Positions 13,951-22,519 of a stretch of DNA of 33,111 nt are shown here, piece after piece. The position numbers and the translations under genes are program-made. Below the pieces are notes generated by a model. The model did no database searches. It was given only the letters and a program-made list of their open reading frames with translations, and had not been told where the DNA came from. Origin of the DNA: Nitrospirota bacterium (GTDB taxonomy: Bacteria; Nitrospirota; Thermodesulfovibrionia; Thermodesulfovibrionales; UBA9159). The stretch's first letter is position 1. The number at the start of each line of letters is the position of its first letter. Location: assembly GCA_023382175.1 (NCBI GenBank), contig JAMCQB010000089.1, positions 1 through 33,111 on the forward strand, written 5' to 3'.

Positions 13951-14934
13951 TTACGAAGCCGCCCCTCTCCCGTTTCTGAGCCGCAGCTCTTCGATGGTGT
14001 CCAGCATCTTTTTTTTCGTTTCTGCATGGAAGGCCCTGTCTCTGAGGGTTTTCACGTCCGGGATTCCTTTAACGTACCAGCCGAAAAATTTCCGGAAGAG
14101 CACAGCGCCGGCCTTTTCTCCATGATAATCGCAGCAGAGATTCAAGTGCTTCATCATGATCTCCATGACTTCACTGATGCCGGGCTTCGGGAGGAGGATG
14201 CCTGATGCAAGGTATTCTGCGGCTTCTTTGAATATCCAGGGGTTTCCCAGGGCGCCCCGGGCAATGGTCACCCCGTCACATCCGGTCTCGTCGAACATCT
14301 TCTTTATGAGTTGTGCAGAAAAGGTATCGCCGCTTGCAATGACCGGTATCCGCAGAAGTCCCTTTACTTCTCTGATGACGCGGTAATCCACTCTTCCCCG
14401 GTATCCCTGCGCCCTGGTCCTTCCGTGGATGAAGAGGGCGCTTACTCCTGCGTCCTGGGCATGGAGCGCCACCTCGCCTGCATTGACAGAGTCTTCATCC
14501 CACCCGGAACGGATCTTTACCGTAACAGGGACCTGCGAATTCTCCACGAGCGCCCTGAGCACCTGCCCCAGTTTGCGAGGTTCCCTGAGCATGGCAGCGC
14601 CTTCGCCCTTTTTCGTCACCTTGTTCACCGGGCAGGCAGCATTAACGTCTATGAGGTCCAGGGGATGCTTCCTGATTATTTCCAGCGCCCTGAGTATCAC
14701 CCCGGGGTCATTCCCCAGCAGTTGGACACCCAACGGCTGGTCGTGCGGATTTGTGGTCAGCATCCTTTCGGTGTTTTTGCTCTGGTAAACAAGGGCCCGG
14801 GCGCTGATCATCTCGGCAAAGGCAAATTCACAGCCAAAGGCCCGGTTGATCATGCGGAAGGGCAGATCTGTTATCCCGGCCATGGGAGCAAGAATACACG
14901 GGGAAGAAAAAGTTAAAGAACCGATTCTGAGCAT
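13951..14934 (-). CDS. dusB: tRNA dihydrouridine synthase DusB
   Basis: 327 residues, full length. Reduces uridines in the D-loop of tRNA using FMN and NADPH. Visible: FMN-barrel start LAPMAGITDLPFR, QLLGNDP, the catalytic cysteine in DVNAACPVNKVTKKGEGAA, KIRSGWD, FIHGRTRAQGYRG and IASGD...GVTIARGALGNPWIF. The start at 14934 matches the family N-terminus (MLRIGSLTF). A perfect TATAAT ends only 5 nt before the ATG, and no Shine-Dalgarno is possible, so the mRNA is probably leaderless. Confidence 0.93.
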   Translation of the reverse strand: MLRIGSLTFSSPCILAPMAGITDLPFRMINRAFGCEFAFAEMISARALVYQSKNTERMLTTNPHDQPLGVQLLGNDPGVILRALEIIRKHPLDLIDVNAACPVNKVTKKGEGAAMLREPRKLGQVLRALVENSQVPVTVKIRSGWDEDSVNAGEVALHAQDAGVSALFIHGRTRAQGYRGRVDYRVIREVKGLLRIPVIASGDTFSAQLIKKMFDETGCDGVTIARGALGNPWIFKEAAEYLASGILLPKPGISEVMEIMMKHLNLCCDYHGEKAGAVLFRKFFGWYVKGIPDVKTLRDRAFHAETKKKMLDTIEELRLRNGRGAAS

Positions 14935-14939
14935 TAAAT

Positions 14940-14967
14940 ATTATACCCTTCTTGGAGGAACTTGCAA
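14940..14967 (-). promoter_or_regulatory. dusB promoter with -35 box in the adjacent repeat
   Basis: On the minus strand TTGCAA (14962-14967), 16-bp spacer, TATAAT (14940-14945), then 5 nt to the dusB ATG. The -35 hexamer is the terminal inverted-repeat sequence of the 14962-15102 repeat. Confidence 0.65.
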
Positions 14968-15102
14968 AACTCCTTAAACCACAGAGAACACAGAGTTTAA
15001 GAGAAATGAGCCCGCAGAGTAACTTATTGATTTTAAGAAATGTTTTTCTCTCCGTGTTTCTCATCTTTTTCTCTGTGACCTCTGTGGTTAATACTTTTGC
15101 AA
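14962..15102. repeat. Palindromic CACAGAG-type intergenic repeat, about 141 bp
   Basis: Arms TTGCAAAA (14962-14969) and TTTTGCAA (15095-15102) enclose, on the left, TTAAACCACAGAGAACACAG and, on the right in reverse complement, TTAACCACAGAGGTCACAGA. The CCACAGAGNNCACAGAG pattern is a known style of dispersed intergenic repeat in several bacterial groups. No coding sequence inside. Confidence 0.7.
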
Positions 15103-15104
15103 AA

Positions 15105-15141
15105 GCCTTCCTTGTCTTACATCTCTGGGAAACAGGAAGGC
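15105..15141 (-). terminator. Stem-loop downstream of the amidohydrolase gene
   Basis: 8-bp arms GCCTTCCT (15105-15112) and AGGAAGGC (15134-15141); on the minus strand the stem is followed by TTTTGC. Loop of 21 nt and short T-run make it a weak candidate. Confidence 0.4.
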
Positions 15142-15198
15142 TTGATGACTCTCTTAGAAAGTGGGCAGACAGATTCAGGTTCTTCCCTGCAAGTGGTT

Positions 15199-16152
15199 TC
15201 AGGGGTTCACCCTAACACAACCTCTGTAAACAGCCTCGATCTTTTCGGTGGAGAGAAAGTCTCTTCTTACCAGCATGTAATTCCCCTTTTCGATCTCTTC
15301 TTCGTGCATGCAGGCGGCAGAGAGAATCTGCTCAAGGGAAAGACCCGCCTTTTCCCATAGTCGTAATTCCTCGATAAAAGATGCCACATGCCTCACTCCC
15401 TTTGATCCGCTGTCTGTGCCTGCACGGAGTCTTACCCCAATGGAAGCAGCGTACTGTAATGACGACAGGTGGGTTTCCACAACCTTTTCTATATATCTTT
15501 TTTCCGATGGCTCGACAATGGACGCCAGAGTCCGCAGGGCAAATGCCGTGGGTGTCCATGCAGTTCCTGACTCTGCCATCATATGGAGGGTCTCCCTGGA
15601 GATAAAAAATCCATGTTCTATGGACGAGACGCCGGCTTCAACGGCATTTCTGATTGCGGTGTCAGAGTTGGCGTGGCATGCCAGCTCCAGATTTCTTTTC
15701 AGCGCCTCTTCATGGATTATCTTCAGGTCCTCGGGTGAGAAACAGCCTTCTGTTATCATCCCGGAGCCCTTCGTGGAGACGATTCCGGAATTTATCACCT
15801 TGATAAAGTCAGCTCCCGCATCAGCAATCTCCTGTATTGTTCTGATGATCTCTTCCTTCCCCCAAACCCCTTTACCGAGAAACGATCCATACCCTCCTTT
15901 TTTATATATGGCGTATCCGGCAGACCGTACCGACACTTCCTGACCGATTATCCCCCTGAATTCAAGACCGATGCCGGTTTTGTGACCCATATCCTTTAAT
16001 GCGAATATCCCGCAGCGCTTGCAGCTATCCATTATCCCTGACAGTTCTTCTCCGGATGCAGGCCTTCCCTCAATAGTAAAATGCATGTGTGAATCCTCAA
16101 AAGGCGGTATCCTGACTACATCTCCGTTTGAATCTTGGAAGAGATTTTGCAT
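15199..16152 (-). CDS. Metal-dependent amidohydrolase
   Basis: 317 residues. The TIM-barrel metal-binding motifs of the amidohydrolase superfamily are present in order: DSHMHF near residue 20, the lysine in FIKVINSG, the histidines in ACHANSD and SIEHGFF, and the aspartate in AGTDSG. The usual small N-terminal beta-sandwich subdomain (about 50 residues) is missing or reduced, since the barrel starts almost at residue 15. Substrate unknown; imidazolonepropionase-like or dipeptidase-like members are the closest in layout. TTGACA and a weak -10 (TAAAGC) lie just upstream and no Shine-Dalgarno is visible. Confidence 0.8.
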   Translation of the reverse strand: MQNLFQDSNGDVVRIPPFEDSHMHFTIEGRPASGEELSGIMDSCKRCGIFALKDMGHKTGIGLEFRGIIGQEVSVRSAGYAIYKKGGYGSFLGKGVWGKEEIIRTIQEIADAGADFIKVINSGIVSTKGSGMITEGCFSPEDLKIIHEEALKRNLELACHANSDTAIRNAVEAGVSSIEHGFFISRETLHMMAESGTAWTPTAFALRTLASIVEPSEKRYIEKVVETHLSSLQYAASIGVRLRAGTDSGSKGVRHVASFIEELRLWEKAGLSLEQILSAACMHEEEIEKGNYMLVRRDFLSTEKIEAVYRGCVRVNP

Positions 16153-16160
16153 GGGGATAT

Positions 16161-16188
16161 GCTTTACTTAATTTGCATTCTTTGTCAA
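16161..16188 (-). promoter_or_regulatory. Candidate promoter of the amidohydrolase gene
   Basis: Consensus TTGACA (16183-16188) with a 16-bp spacer to the weak TAAAGC (16161-16166), 8 nt before the ATG, so the leader would be nearly absent. Confidence 0.4.
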
Positions 16189-16255
16189 GTGTGAAAAGTA
16201 TGATGATTTGTGATAAGCTAACTTAAAATGAGAGATGTTTCATAAGGAGAAGCGT

Positions 16256-16741
16256 ATGAAAAAGGTGTTGCTCGTATTACTTGCGGGGGCCGTATCTCTG
16301 GCCTCTATTGGCTATCCTGCCAGGGCGAATGCGCGCGTGGAGGTAAATATCGTGTTGCCGCGTGTCGTGATTGCTGCGCCTCCTGAGGTGGTGGTGATAC
16401 CGGGGACATACGTCTACTTTGCTCCCGATGTCGAAGCAGACATCTTCTTTTATCACGGTTACTGGTATCGGCCCTACAGAGGTTATTGGTACAGAGCCGG
16501 GGGCTATAATGGTCCGTGGGTTCATATCGGTCCTTCGCGGGTGCCCCGGGTGTTACTGAACATCCCTCCGGATTTTCGCCATATCCCGCCCGGACATCAG
16601 CGTGTCCCTTATGGGCAGGTCAAAAAGCACTGGAGGACATGGGAACGGGAGAGATACTGGGACAGGCACGAGGAGAGGGAGCGTCATAGAGAGGAGAAAC
16701 GGGAGCATAGAGAAGAGAGGGGCAGGGGAAGGGAAAGATAG
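16256..16741 (+). CDS. Secreted Tyr/Trp/Gly-rich protein with charged C-terminal tail
   Basis: 161 residues from the ATG at 16256 (AAGGAG 6 nt upstream). A clear signal peptide (MKKVLLVLLAGAVSLASI...ARANA, cleavage near 25) precedes a valine/proline-rich region and an aromatic repeat region (YHGYWYRPYRGYWYRAGGY, about 69-87) similar in style to YXWGXW-repeat proteins of the cell envelope. The last 35 residues are almost only Arg, Glu, His and Lys. Probably periplasmic or envelope-associated; function unknown. Divergent from the amidohydrolase gene. Confidence 0.7.
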   Translation: MKKVLLVLLAGAVSLASIGYPARANARVEVNIVLPRVVIAAPPEVVVIPGTYVYFAPDVEADIFFYHGYWYRPYRGYWYRAGGYNGPWVHIGPSRVPRVLLNIPPDFRHIPPGHQRVPYGQVKKHWRTWERERYWDRHEERERHREEKREHREERGRGRER

Positions 16742-16796
16742 GGAAATGACTGAAGCGGATTTATCTGCAGCCCTTTGAGTCTTTGATGAGCCAAGC

Positions 16797-16813
16797 GGGG
16801 ACCCGGAGTCCCC
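16797..16813 (+). terminator. Small hairpin after the secreted protein gene
   Basis: GGGGAC-CCGGA-GTCCCC, 55 nt after the stop. The nearest T-run (CTTTTT) is about 12 nt further, so it is only a weak terminator candidate. Confidence 0.3.
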
Positions 16814-16865
16814 TCTGCTCCATCTTTTTCACTAACCTCTCTCTCACGGAGGGGTGAACTCCTCC

Positions 16866-16961
16866 TCAGAGAAGCTTCCGGTAGCCCATGCGCAAATTTA
16901 CCGCTGCATAAATATAGACGGCCACAATGACCAGAAGAATAAGAAAAATGATCTTCATCAT
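16866..16961 (-). CDS. 31-residue membrane peptide coupled to the pyrophosphatase gene
   Basis: The start ATG (16961) overlaps the TGA stop of the pyrophosphatase gene (ATGA arrangement), with GGGGGAG 8 nt upstream. The product is one hydrophobic helix (IIFLILLVIVAVYIYAAV) followed by a basic tail ending GYRKLL. Length, coupling and composition are those of a real single-pass small membrane protein. It is too short to be assigned to a family; a second ATG directly follows the first. Confidence 0.55.
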   Translation of the reverse strand: MMKIIFLILLVIVAVYIYAAVNLRMGYRKLL

Positions 16962-18619
16962 CCGCCCGTCTCCCCCATGCTCAGCACCTGGCCAATGGCC
17001 GGAATGAAATCCTTCTTCCGGGAAAGAACCTTGGGCAGAATGCAGGTGCCTCCTTCCACTTTCACATTGAACGCCTTCTCAACGATCCAGGTCTCCCCGC
17101 TCAAAAGAACTCGCTCGTGGGAGGCGCTGAGGGGATTGGTGACGAGCAGCGCCGTGAGATCGTATCCGCCGGATACCCTGATCCGTTCCAGTTCTGCAAG
17201 AAGTTCCTCTTCCCTGAGGTCGATATCCCTGCATTCCAGTACCATCATCTGGCTGATCCCCAGTTTTTTCCCGTTTATAAGGAACTCCTTGAAATCCGCC
17301 GCAATGAGGTCTGCAGCGGTCCTGTCCTTAATATGGATGCTCGCATGGAGAAGTTCCTTGCCGTATTCCTCCAGGGAGATCTGCGCTGCTTCTGCCAGCC
17401 TCTGTGCTGTATGACGGTCGCGTTCAGTGGTGGTAGAGAGAGTGAGCAAAAGAGTGTCGGAAAGAATTCCGGAAAGGAGCAGTCCCGCCACTTCCTCGGG
17501 GATATTGACCTGATAGAGAAACATCATGCCTGCCACGACTGTACAGGTACTCCCGATGGGGTCATTATAGACATAGATGGGCGCAACAGTGGAGATATCG
17601 CCCACACGGTGATGGTCGATGATCTCCAGGATCTCCGCATCCTCGATGTTGTCTACGGCCTGGGAGATCTCATTGTGGTCAACGAGGATGGCCTTCTTCC
17701 GCACCGGCCGGAGCAGGTCCGTCCTTGTAACCATCCCCATGAGTCTGTTGTCACTGTCCACAACAACAGCGCTGCGGTATTCCGATTCCAGTATCCTCTT
17801 TCTTAATTCCGATACCGGGGTATAGAGCCCCACGGTGGGGTGGTTCGTGCACATGATGGCAGACACCGGTTCCGACATCGTCATAAGCTGGACAGTTGCA
17901 AAGGCCGGATGAGGCGAAGAAAGGACGAGAGTACCATGTTCCTCCGCCGCAGCCACCACGTCGCTGCTGAGGGGCATGCCGTCAATAACGATGAGGGCCG
18001 AACATCCGGAGTGGATAAGGTCAAGCTGGATGTCATGCTGGTCACCGATGATGACAATGTCACCGGGACGGGTCCTGTTCAGCACGGTTCCCTTCTGCAT
18101 CGAGGCGATGAAAATCCTCCCTTTCAGCAAATCAAGCCTTTTTGCATTGCTGATGACGCGGCCATCCAGGGTCTTCAGGAAGATATTAAGACTCAGGGGC
18201 GCTTCGGTAAGGTCACTGAACCCCACGCTGTCCATGTAATGCCCGGCAATATCCTTCAGGCCGACGATCCCGACGAAACGTCCGCCTTCATCCACCACCG
18301 GCACCGAACGCACTCCTTTTTCACGCATAAGAAGGGCAAGGGCCTGGACCGAGTCCCGTTCATGGACGGCAATCGGTTTTTTCAGTTCAAGGTCAGCCAC
18401 CGTTGCCGCGAGACTCTCGACTTCCTGGGGTTCGGCGACGCCGAACTTGTGGAGGACAAATTCGGTTTCCTTGTTGATCTTCCCTGCCCGCGCAGGGGTG
18501 AAGAGGAATCTTTTGTCGGTCAGGTTCTTGAAATGGGCATAGCCTATGGCAGAACAGATGGAATCCGTATCCGGGTTCTTGTGTCCCAGCACATAAACGA
18601 TCTTTGCCTGTTCACTCAT
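16958..18619 (-). CDS. ppaC: Mn2+-dependent family II inorganic pyrophosphatase with CBS and DRTGG domains
   Basis: 553 residues, the long regulated form. DHH domain motifs GHKNPDTDSI (N-terminus) and EIIDHHR, and a C-terminal DHHA2 domain with SRKKDFIPAIGQ. Between them sit a CBS domain (about 75-130), a DRTGG domain (about 155-245) and a second CBS domain (about 250-305). CBS-containing family II pyrophosphatases are allosterically controlled by adenine nucleotides, and DRTGG forms also by diadenosine polyphosphates; family II enzymes prefer Mn2+ or Co2+. It hydrolyses pyrophosphate in the cytosol. AGGAG lies about 11 nt before the ATG. Confidence 0.92.
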   Translation of the reverse strand: MSEQAKIVYVLGHKNPDTDSICSAIGYAHFKNLTDKRFLFTPARAGKINKETEFVLHKFGVAEPQEVESLAATVADLELKKPIAVHERDSVQALALLMREKGVRSVPVVDEGGRFVGIVGLKDIAGHYMDSVGFSDLTEAPLSLNIFLKTLDGRVISNAKRLDLLKGRIFIASMQKGTVLNRTRPGDIVIIGDQHDIQLDLIHSGCSALIVIDGMPLSSDVVAAAEEHGTLVLSSPHPAFATVQLMTMSEPVSAIMCTNHPTVGLYTPVSELRKRILESEYRSAVVVDSDNRLMGMVTRTDLLRPVRKKAILVDHNEISQAVDNIEDAEILEIIDHHRVGDISTVAPIYVYNDPIGSTCTVVAGMMFLYQVNIPEEVAGLLLSGILSDTLLLTLSTTTERDRHTAQRLAEAAQISLEEYGKELLHASIHIKDRTAADLIAADFKEFLINGKKLGISQMMVLECRDIDLREEELLAELERIRVSGGYDLTALLVTNPLSASHERVLLSGETWIVEKAFNVKVEGGTCILPKVLSRKKDFIPAIGQVLSMGETGG

Positions 18620-18909
18620 TGTCGAAAATACTCCTCTTTCAGAAAAAGCTTGATTTATTATTTTACATCGGGCATTCAGTAAATGCCATCCATTGACCCT
18701 TTGGGGAGGTGCGTGACACTGTTGTCTGCATCTTAATCAATAACAAAAAATCTACTCTGGGTGAGGCAGAGAAAGATTATGGCGCTCCAGGGAAGTTTTG
18801 CCAAGAGTTGTTCCATACAAAAGTATACCACAGGGTCAATGTGGAGGAGGACGGAGGAAGGGATAAGAATCAGGGACTTCTGAATGGATGGTTACCGGTT
18901 CATTGAATC
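18620..18909. other. Intergenic region with a palindrome near the pyrophosphatase start
   Basis: No convincing gene. A 6-5-6 inverted repeat GGCATT-CAGTA-AATGCC (18671-18687) lies about 52 nt upstream of the pyrophosphatase ATG; TTTACT (18678-18683) and TAATAA (18655-18660) with 17-bp spacing could be a weak minus-strand promoter overlapping it. The rest of the region, up to the terminator at 18912, shows nothing I can name. Confidence 0.4.
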
Positions 18910-18911
18910 GA

Positions 18912-18939
18912 AAGGGGACAGGCCTTTGCCTGTCCCTTT
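18912..18939. terminator. Terminator after the 145-residue protein gene
   Basis: GGGACAGGC (18915-18923), loop CTTT, GCCTGTCCC (18928-18936), extended by A/T pairs on both flanks. It lies 35 nt downstream of the minus-strand gene ending at 18975. Confidence 0.6.
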
Positions 18940-18974
18940 CATCAAGTTACCTCAGACGACTGATTGATGCAGAG

Positions 18975-19412
18975 CTATTCGTCCATAACGTGCAAGATAG
19001 TGTAAAGCCTGCCTGCAAAACTGTCTGAAGGGACAACAATTACCTTCTTGCCGGCGATCTGGGTCGAGCAGCGCGCCTCACTCTCAGCTTCAGTGTAAGC
19101 AGTGCGCAATTTCTGCATTATGGCGTCCACTTTCTTCTGGGAGAGACCCTTCTTTGACATCAATTTCTTCAGATTGTGTTCTTCAGTATTCCCTTCCAGG
19201 AACCAGACTATCCCGAACATGCCCGGTGGATTACCGAGAAATACGTAAAGTGCATTATCCGCGGGCACGGCCTCGTGCTTGTCGTTGATTTTCTTCACCA
19301 GGGACTCAAGCTGGGGACGAAATTTCTCGATACGTTGAGCGCCTGCAGATGCAGAGTCAAGTGCGGGATATTCTGCCTCTTTACCTCCGAAAACCTTGCT
19401 GAGCAGACCCAT
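18975..19412 (-). CDS. Conserved-looking cytosolic protein, unknown function
   Basis: 145 residues from the ATG at 19412, preceded by AAGGAGG 6 nt upstream; an ATG at 19433 is in frame but lies before that site. Begins GLLSKVFGG, then an amphipathic helical part and an alpha/beta part (YVFLGNPPGMFGIVWFLEG), ending in HVMDE. No signal peptide or membrane helix. Two-thirds of the protein is helical and charged. I do not recognise a family. It has a downstream terminator and a TATAAT at 19542-19547 on its strand, about 130 nt upstream. Confidence 0.6.
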   Translation of the reverse strand: MGLLSKVFGGKEAEYPALDSASAGAQRIEKFRPQLESLVKKINDKHEAVPADNALYVFLGNPPGMFGIVWFLEGNTEEHNLKKLMSKKGLSQKKVDAIMQKLRTAYTEAESEARCSTQIAGKKVIVVPSDSFAGRLYTILHVMDE

Positions 19413-19702
19413 GATTTCCTCCTTTTTTTTCATGGTCGTGTCTTGAGCAAATCCTTAGGAAATGTCAGTGGGAGGAGATACTCCTGAGCGTAAGGGGAAA
19501 AACCACTGCAGATACTTGTCGTTCTTCTTCGGTTCTCCGGAATTATACTTGAGACTTGTCAGCAAATCGCGCCTCCCGTCAACCATCAAACCTGCCCTGC
19601 GTCATTGTAGCACAGTCAAAGCGAAACTGATAGGCCAAAATCAGGCAAAGGGAGCCTCTGGAGCCGGCGCCTTGCAAAAGTACCGACCACGCTGGGCGCA
19701 GG

Positions 19703-20008
19703 TCATATTTTTTCTCTCCTCAGCATTACAATCGTGGCTCCCCATCCTCCCTCATCTTCTCCGGCCAATCTAAAGGACTGAACCTCCGACAGTTTATTAA
19801 GGACCGAGTGAACCGTCTCGCGGAGAGCCCCGGTCCCTTTTCCGTGGATGATGCGAACTTCGAAGATCCCCTTTTCCCTGGAGAGTTCGAGGTAATCCGG
19901 AAGTAATTCCTTCACCTCCCGGGGATTAAAGGTATGAAGGTCCAGTATACCGTTGATGGGGAATGCCACGGTATGGTCTTCATCAGGGTGATTCAAATCG
20001 TCTCTCAT
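19703..20008 (-). CDS. Smr-domain protein
   Basis: 101 residues consisting almost only of a Smr domain: LDLHTFNPREV (about 22-32) and IIHGKGTGALRETV (about 53-66), with a C-terminal GGWGATIVML. These match the MutS2/Smr family, whose LDxH and HGxG motifs form an endonuclease site. Stand-alone Smr proteins act on DNA or RNA, for example in ribosome rescue in some bacteria; the target here is unknown. It follows lgt with a 7-nt gap and has its own GGTGAT site, so both are probably one operon. Confidence 0.8.
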   Translation of the reverse strand: MRDDLNHPDEDHTVAFPINGILDLHTFNPREVKELLPDYLELSREKGIFEVRIIHGKGTGALRETVHSVLNKLSEVQSFRLAGEDEGGWGATIVMLRREKI

Positions 20009-20015
20009 TCCTTTA

Positions 20016-20789
20016 TCACCTTTTCCTCCTGAGAAAGAAGAGGAGGATTCCGAGAAGGACCATTCCCGAACTCAGGAGTTGCCCCATGGTGAAGGGTCCA
20101 AAAATAAATCCAAGCTGAGCGTCAGGCTCCCTGAAAAACTCCGCAAAGAACCTGAAAATGCCGTAGAAGATCAGGAAGACAGAAGAGAGAACGCCTTTTC
20201 CCATGTGTCTGTCTTTAAGTGCCCAGACTACCCCAAAGAGCAAGACACCTTCAAGGAAAAACTCATAAAGCTGGGAAGGATGCCTGGGAAAAGGACCGCC
20301 TGAGGGAAAAACCATTGCCCACGGCACTGCTGAGACCCTGCCGTAAAGTTCGCCGTTGATAAAATTCCCGAGCCTTCCGAGGGCGAGTCCGATGGGTGCA
20401 GTTACCATCACCATGTCTGCCATCTGCCAGAAGTCCAGTCTGAACTTTCTGCAGAAAAATGTACCGGCAATAATGCTCCCTATGAGCCCGCCGTGGAATG
20501 ACATTCCTCCGTGCCAGACGGCGAATACCTCGAATGGATGTCTGATATACGTGGGGAGATCATAAAACAGCACATACCCAAGACGTGCACCTGCCATAAG
20601 GCCGAGGATGAGGTATGAGTAGAGGGACACTACAGTCTCTCTACTGATCTGCAGGCCCTTTTTCTTTATCTGGTAGTTCACCAGAAGGTATGACAAAGCA
20701 AAGCCGACGAGGTACATCACCCCGTACCACCGGACGGCAAATGGTCCTATTCTCACAATCTCAGGATCGATCTTCGGATAGGAAATCAT
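20016..20789 (-). CDS. lgt: Prolipoprotein diacylglyceryl transferase
   Basis: 257 residues from the ATG at 20789, with GAGGAGG 5 nt upstream; the in-frame ATG at 20819 is rejected for lack of one. Lgt transfers diacylglycerol to the lipobox cysteine of prolipoproteins in the inner membrane. Seven or so transmembrane helices and the signature RLGNFINGELYGR are present, plus HGGMSFHGG. A perfect TATAAT (20818-20823, minus strand) precedes the gene, without a clear -35. Confidence 0.93.
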   Translation of the reverse strand: MISYPKIDPEIVRIGPFAVRWYGVMYLVGFALSYLLVNYQIKKKGLQISRETVVSLYSYLILGLMAGARLGYVLFYDLPTYIRHPFEVFAVWHGGMSFHGGLIGSIIAGTFFCRKFRLDFWQMADMVMVTAPIGLALGRLGNFINGELYGRVSAVPWAMVFPSGGPFPRHPSQLYEFFLEGVLLFGVVWALKDRHMGKGVLSSVFLIFYGIFRFFAEFFREPDAQLGFIFGPFTMGQLLSSGMVLLGILLFFLRRKR

Positions 20790-20890
20790 CAGTGCCTCCT
20801 CATTTCCTTTCCCTTTCATTATACCTGACCCGGCAAAGGAGAAGCACTGAGTAGCTTTACATTTTTGTCCTGCTTCATTAAACTCTAACT

Positions 20891-22423
20891 ATGGCCCGGA
20901 ACTATGGCGAGAAGCTCGAAATTACTGCTCTCTATGAGATAAGCAAGCTTCTCGGTTCATCCCTGAACGTCAGGGCGAATCTGAGGGGGGTGATGAAAGT
21001 GCTGGCGGAATATCTCGACATGAAAAGGGGGACGGTGGCCTTGCGGAGCAACAACGAGGTCTCGATCATCGCTGCCCACGGCATGTCCGAAGAAGAGATC
21101 AAAAGGGGGCGGTACAAGCTGGGAGAGGGCATCATCGGGAGGGTTGCAAAGCACGGTTCACCCATCGTCATCCCGAATATAGGGGATGAGCCCCTTTTCC
21201 TCAACAAGACCGGCGCGAGAAAGACCATAAAGAAGGAGAACATCGCCTTCCTCTGCGTGCCGGTGAAATTCAAGGACCAGGTGCTGGGCGTATTGAGCGT
21301 GGACAGGCTTTTCGGCGCCAAGGGGGTATCCTTTGAGGAAGACTTGAGGCTGCTGAAGATCATTGCTTCATTGATCGCGCAGTCGGTAAAACTCCACATG
21401 GAAGTGGAGAAGGAGCGGGAGGCATTTCTCGAGGAAAAGGAGATCCTCACCCGTCAACTGAAGAACAAGTACAGCGTCGAAAACATCATAGGCCAGTCAG
21501 ACAGAATGCAGGAGGTCTTTGAGGCGATCCACAGGGTGGCGCCCTCAAGGGCGAATGTCCTCCTGAGGGGTGAGAGCGGAACAGGCAAGGAACTGGCGGC
21601 AAAGGCGATCCATTACATGAGCCAGAGGGCAAAGGGTCCTTTTATAAAATTCAACTGTGCATCCATCCCCGAAGGACTCCTGGAATCCGAACTCTTTGGC
21701 CATGAAAAGGGCGCATTTACCGGCGCCATGGCCATGAGAAAAGGCCGGTTCGAACTGGCCAATGGCGGCACCATATTCCTTGACGAGATCGGAGACCTGC
21801 CCCTGACCCTCCAGCCCAAAATATTGAGGGTCCTGCAGGAGAAGGAGTTTGAGCGGGTAGGGGGAGAACGGACGATAAAGGTTGATGTGAGGCTTGTTGC
21901 GGCAACGAGCAGGGACCTTGAGGATTTGGTTTCAGAGGGAAAGTTCAGGGAAGACCTCTATTACCGCCTGAATGTGGTCCCCATATTCCTTCCCCCTTTG
22001 CGTGAAAGGAGGGAGGATATGCCGGTGCTTATGGAGTATTTTCTGAAAAAATACAATGAAGAGAACCGGAAGTCGGTGAGGATCGCCCCCGATATCCTGA
22101 GCCTTTTCATGGAGTATGACTGGCCCGGGAATGTGAGGGAGCTTGAGAATACCATAGAGAGGCTTGTGGTCATGTCACGGGGGAAGATCGTTACCGCAGA
22201 GGACCTGCCGCTGAACATCAGGGACCGCTCCGTGAAAACCAGGTATACGGTCCACGGGAAGGATGCCCTGCCTTCCACCATCGAAGACATCGAAAGGACC
22301 AATATCTTTGAAGCCCTGAAGAGGACCGGATGGGTACAGGCAAAGGCGGCACGCCTCCTGGGGATCACCCCGAGGCAGATAGGGTATAAGATAAAAAAGT
22401 ATAACCTCCAGCAGACAGGATAA
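20891..22423 (+). CDS. NifA-like sigma-54-dependent transcriptional activator
   Basis: 510 residues. GAF domain (about 20-165), AAA+ sigma-54 interaction domain (about 195-425) with Walker A GESGTGKE, the sigma-54 contact loop GAFTGA and Walker [12 protein letters not shown], and a C-terminal Fis-type helix-turn-helix (about 470-508, [20 protein letters not shown]). The GAF and helix-turn-helix sequences are closest in style to NifA. The extra CxxxxC linker of oxygen-sensitive rhizobial NifA is absent. No nif genes are visible, so its targets are unknown. It is divergent from lgt. Confidence 0.85.
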   Translation: MARNYGEKLEITALYEISKLLGSSLNVRANLRGVMKVLAEYLDMKRGTVALRSNNEVSIIAAHGMSEEEIKRGRYKLGEGIIGRVAKHGSPIVIPNIGDEPLFLNKTGARKTIKKENIAFLCVPVKFKDQVLGVLSVDRLFGAKGVSFEEDLRLLKIIASLIAQSVKLHMEVEKEREAFLEEKEILTRQLKNKYSVENIIGQSDRMQEVFEAIHRVAPSRANVLLRGESGTGKELAAKAIHYMSQRAKGPFIKFNCASIPEGLLESELFGHEKGAFTGAMAMRKGRFELANGGTIFLDEIGDLPLTLQPKILRVLQEKEFERVGGERTIKVDVRLVAATSRDLEDLVSEGKFREDLYYRLNVVPIFLPPLRERREDMPVLMEYFLKKYNEENRKSVRIAPDILSLFMEYDWPGNVRELENTIERLVVMSRGKIVTAEDLPLNIRDRSVKTRYTVHGKDALPSTIEDIERTNIFEALKRTGWVQAKAARLLGITPRQIGYKIKKYNLQQTG

Positions 22424-22471
22424 AAATCGGAACTGACTTTAATCCCGGCCGGCTGCGAAGAGTTCGTGCTG

Positions 22472-22500
22472 TTGAAATCAAAGAAGGGAAATGATAAAAT
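22472..22500 (+). promoter_or_regulatory. Strong promoter of the nuoEFG operon
   Basis: TTGAAA (22472-22477), 17-bp spacer, TAAAAT (22495-22500); each box matches the consensus at five of six positions. I see no sigma-54 type GG-N10-GC box here, so control by the upstream NifA-like activator is not supported. Confidence 0.65.
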
Positions 22501-22519
22501 TAAAAAAAGATGAGCAACC

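Noticed and set aside
18709-18906. 65-codon plus-strand ORF in the intergenic region
   Set aside because: Starts with GTG without a convincing ribosome binding site, ordinary composition and no family resemblance; the region looks non-coding.
19641-19706. 21-codon minus-strand ORF overlapping the Smr stop (ATGA)
   Set aside because: Coupling looks real, but the peptide has no structure or hydrophobic segment and could arise by chance; not reported as a gene.
20891-22423. Assigning the activator firmly as NifA and the nuo operon as its target
   Set aside because: Only the domain style is NifA-like; no nif genes are in the window and the nuo promoter is sigma-70 type with no visible sigma-54 box.
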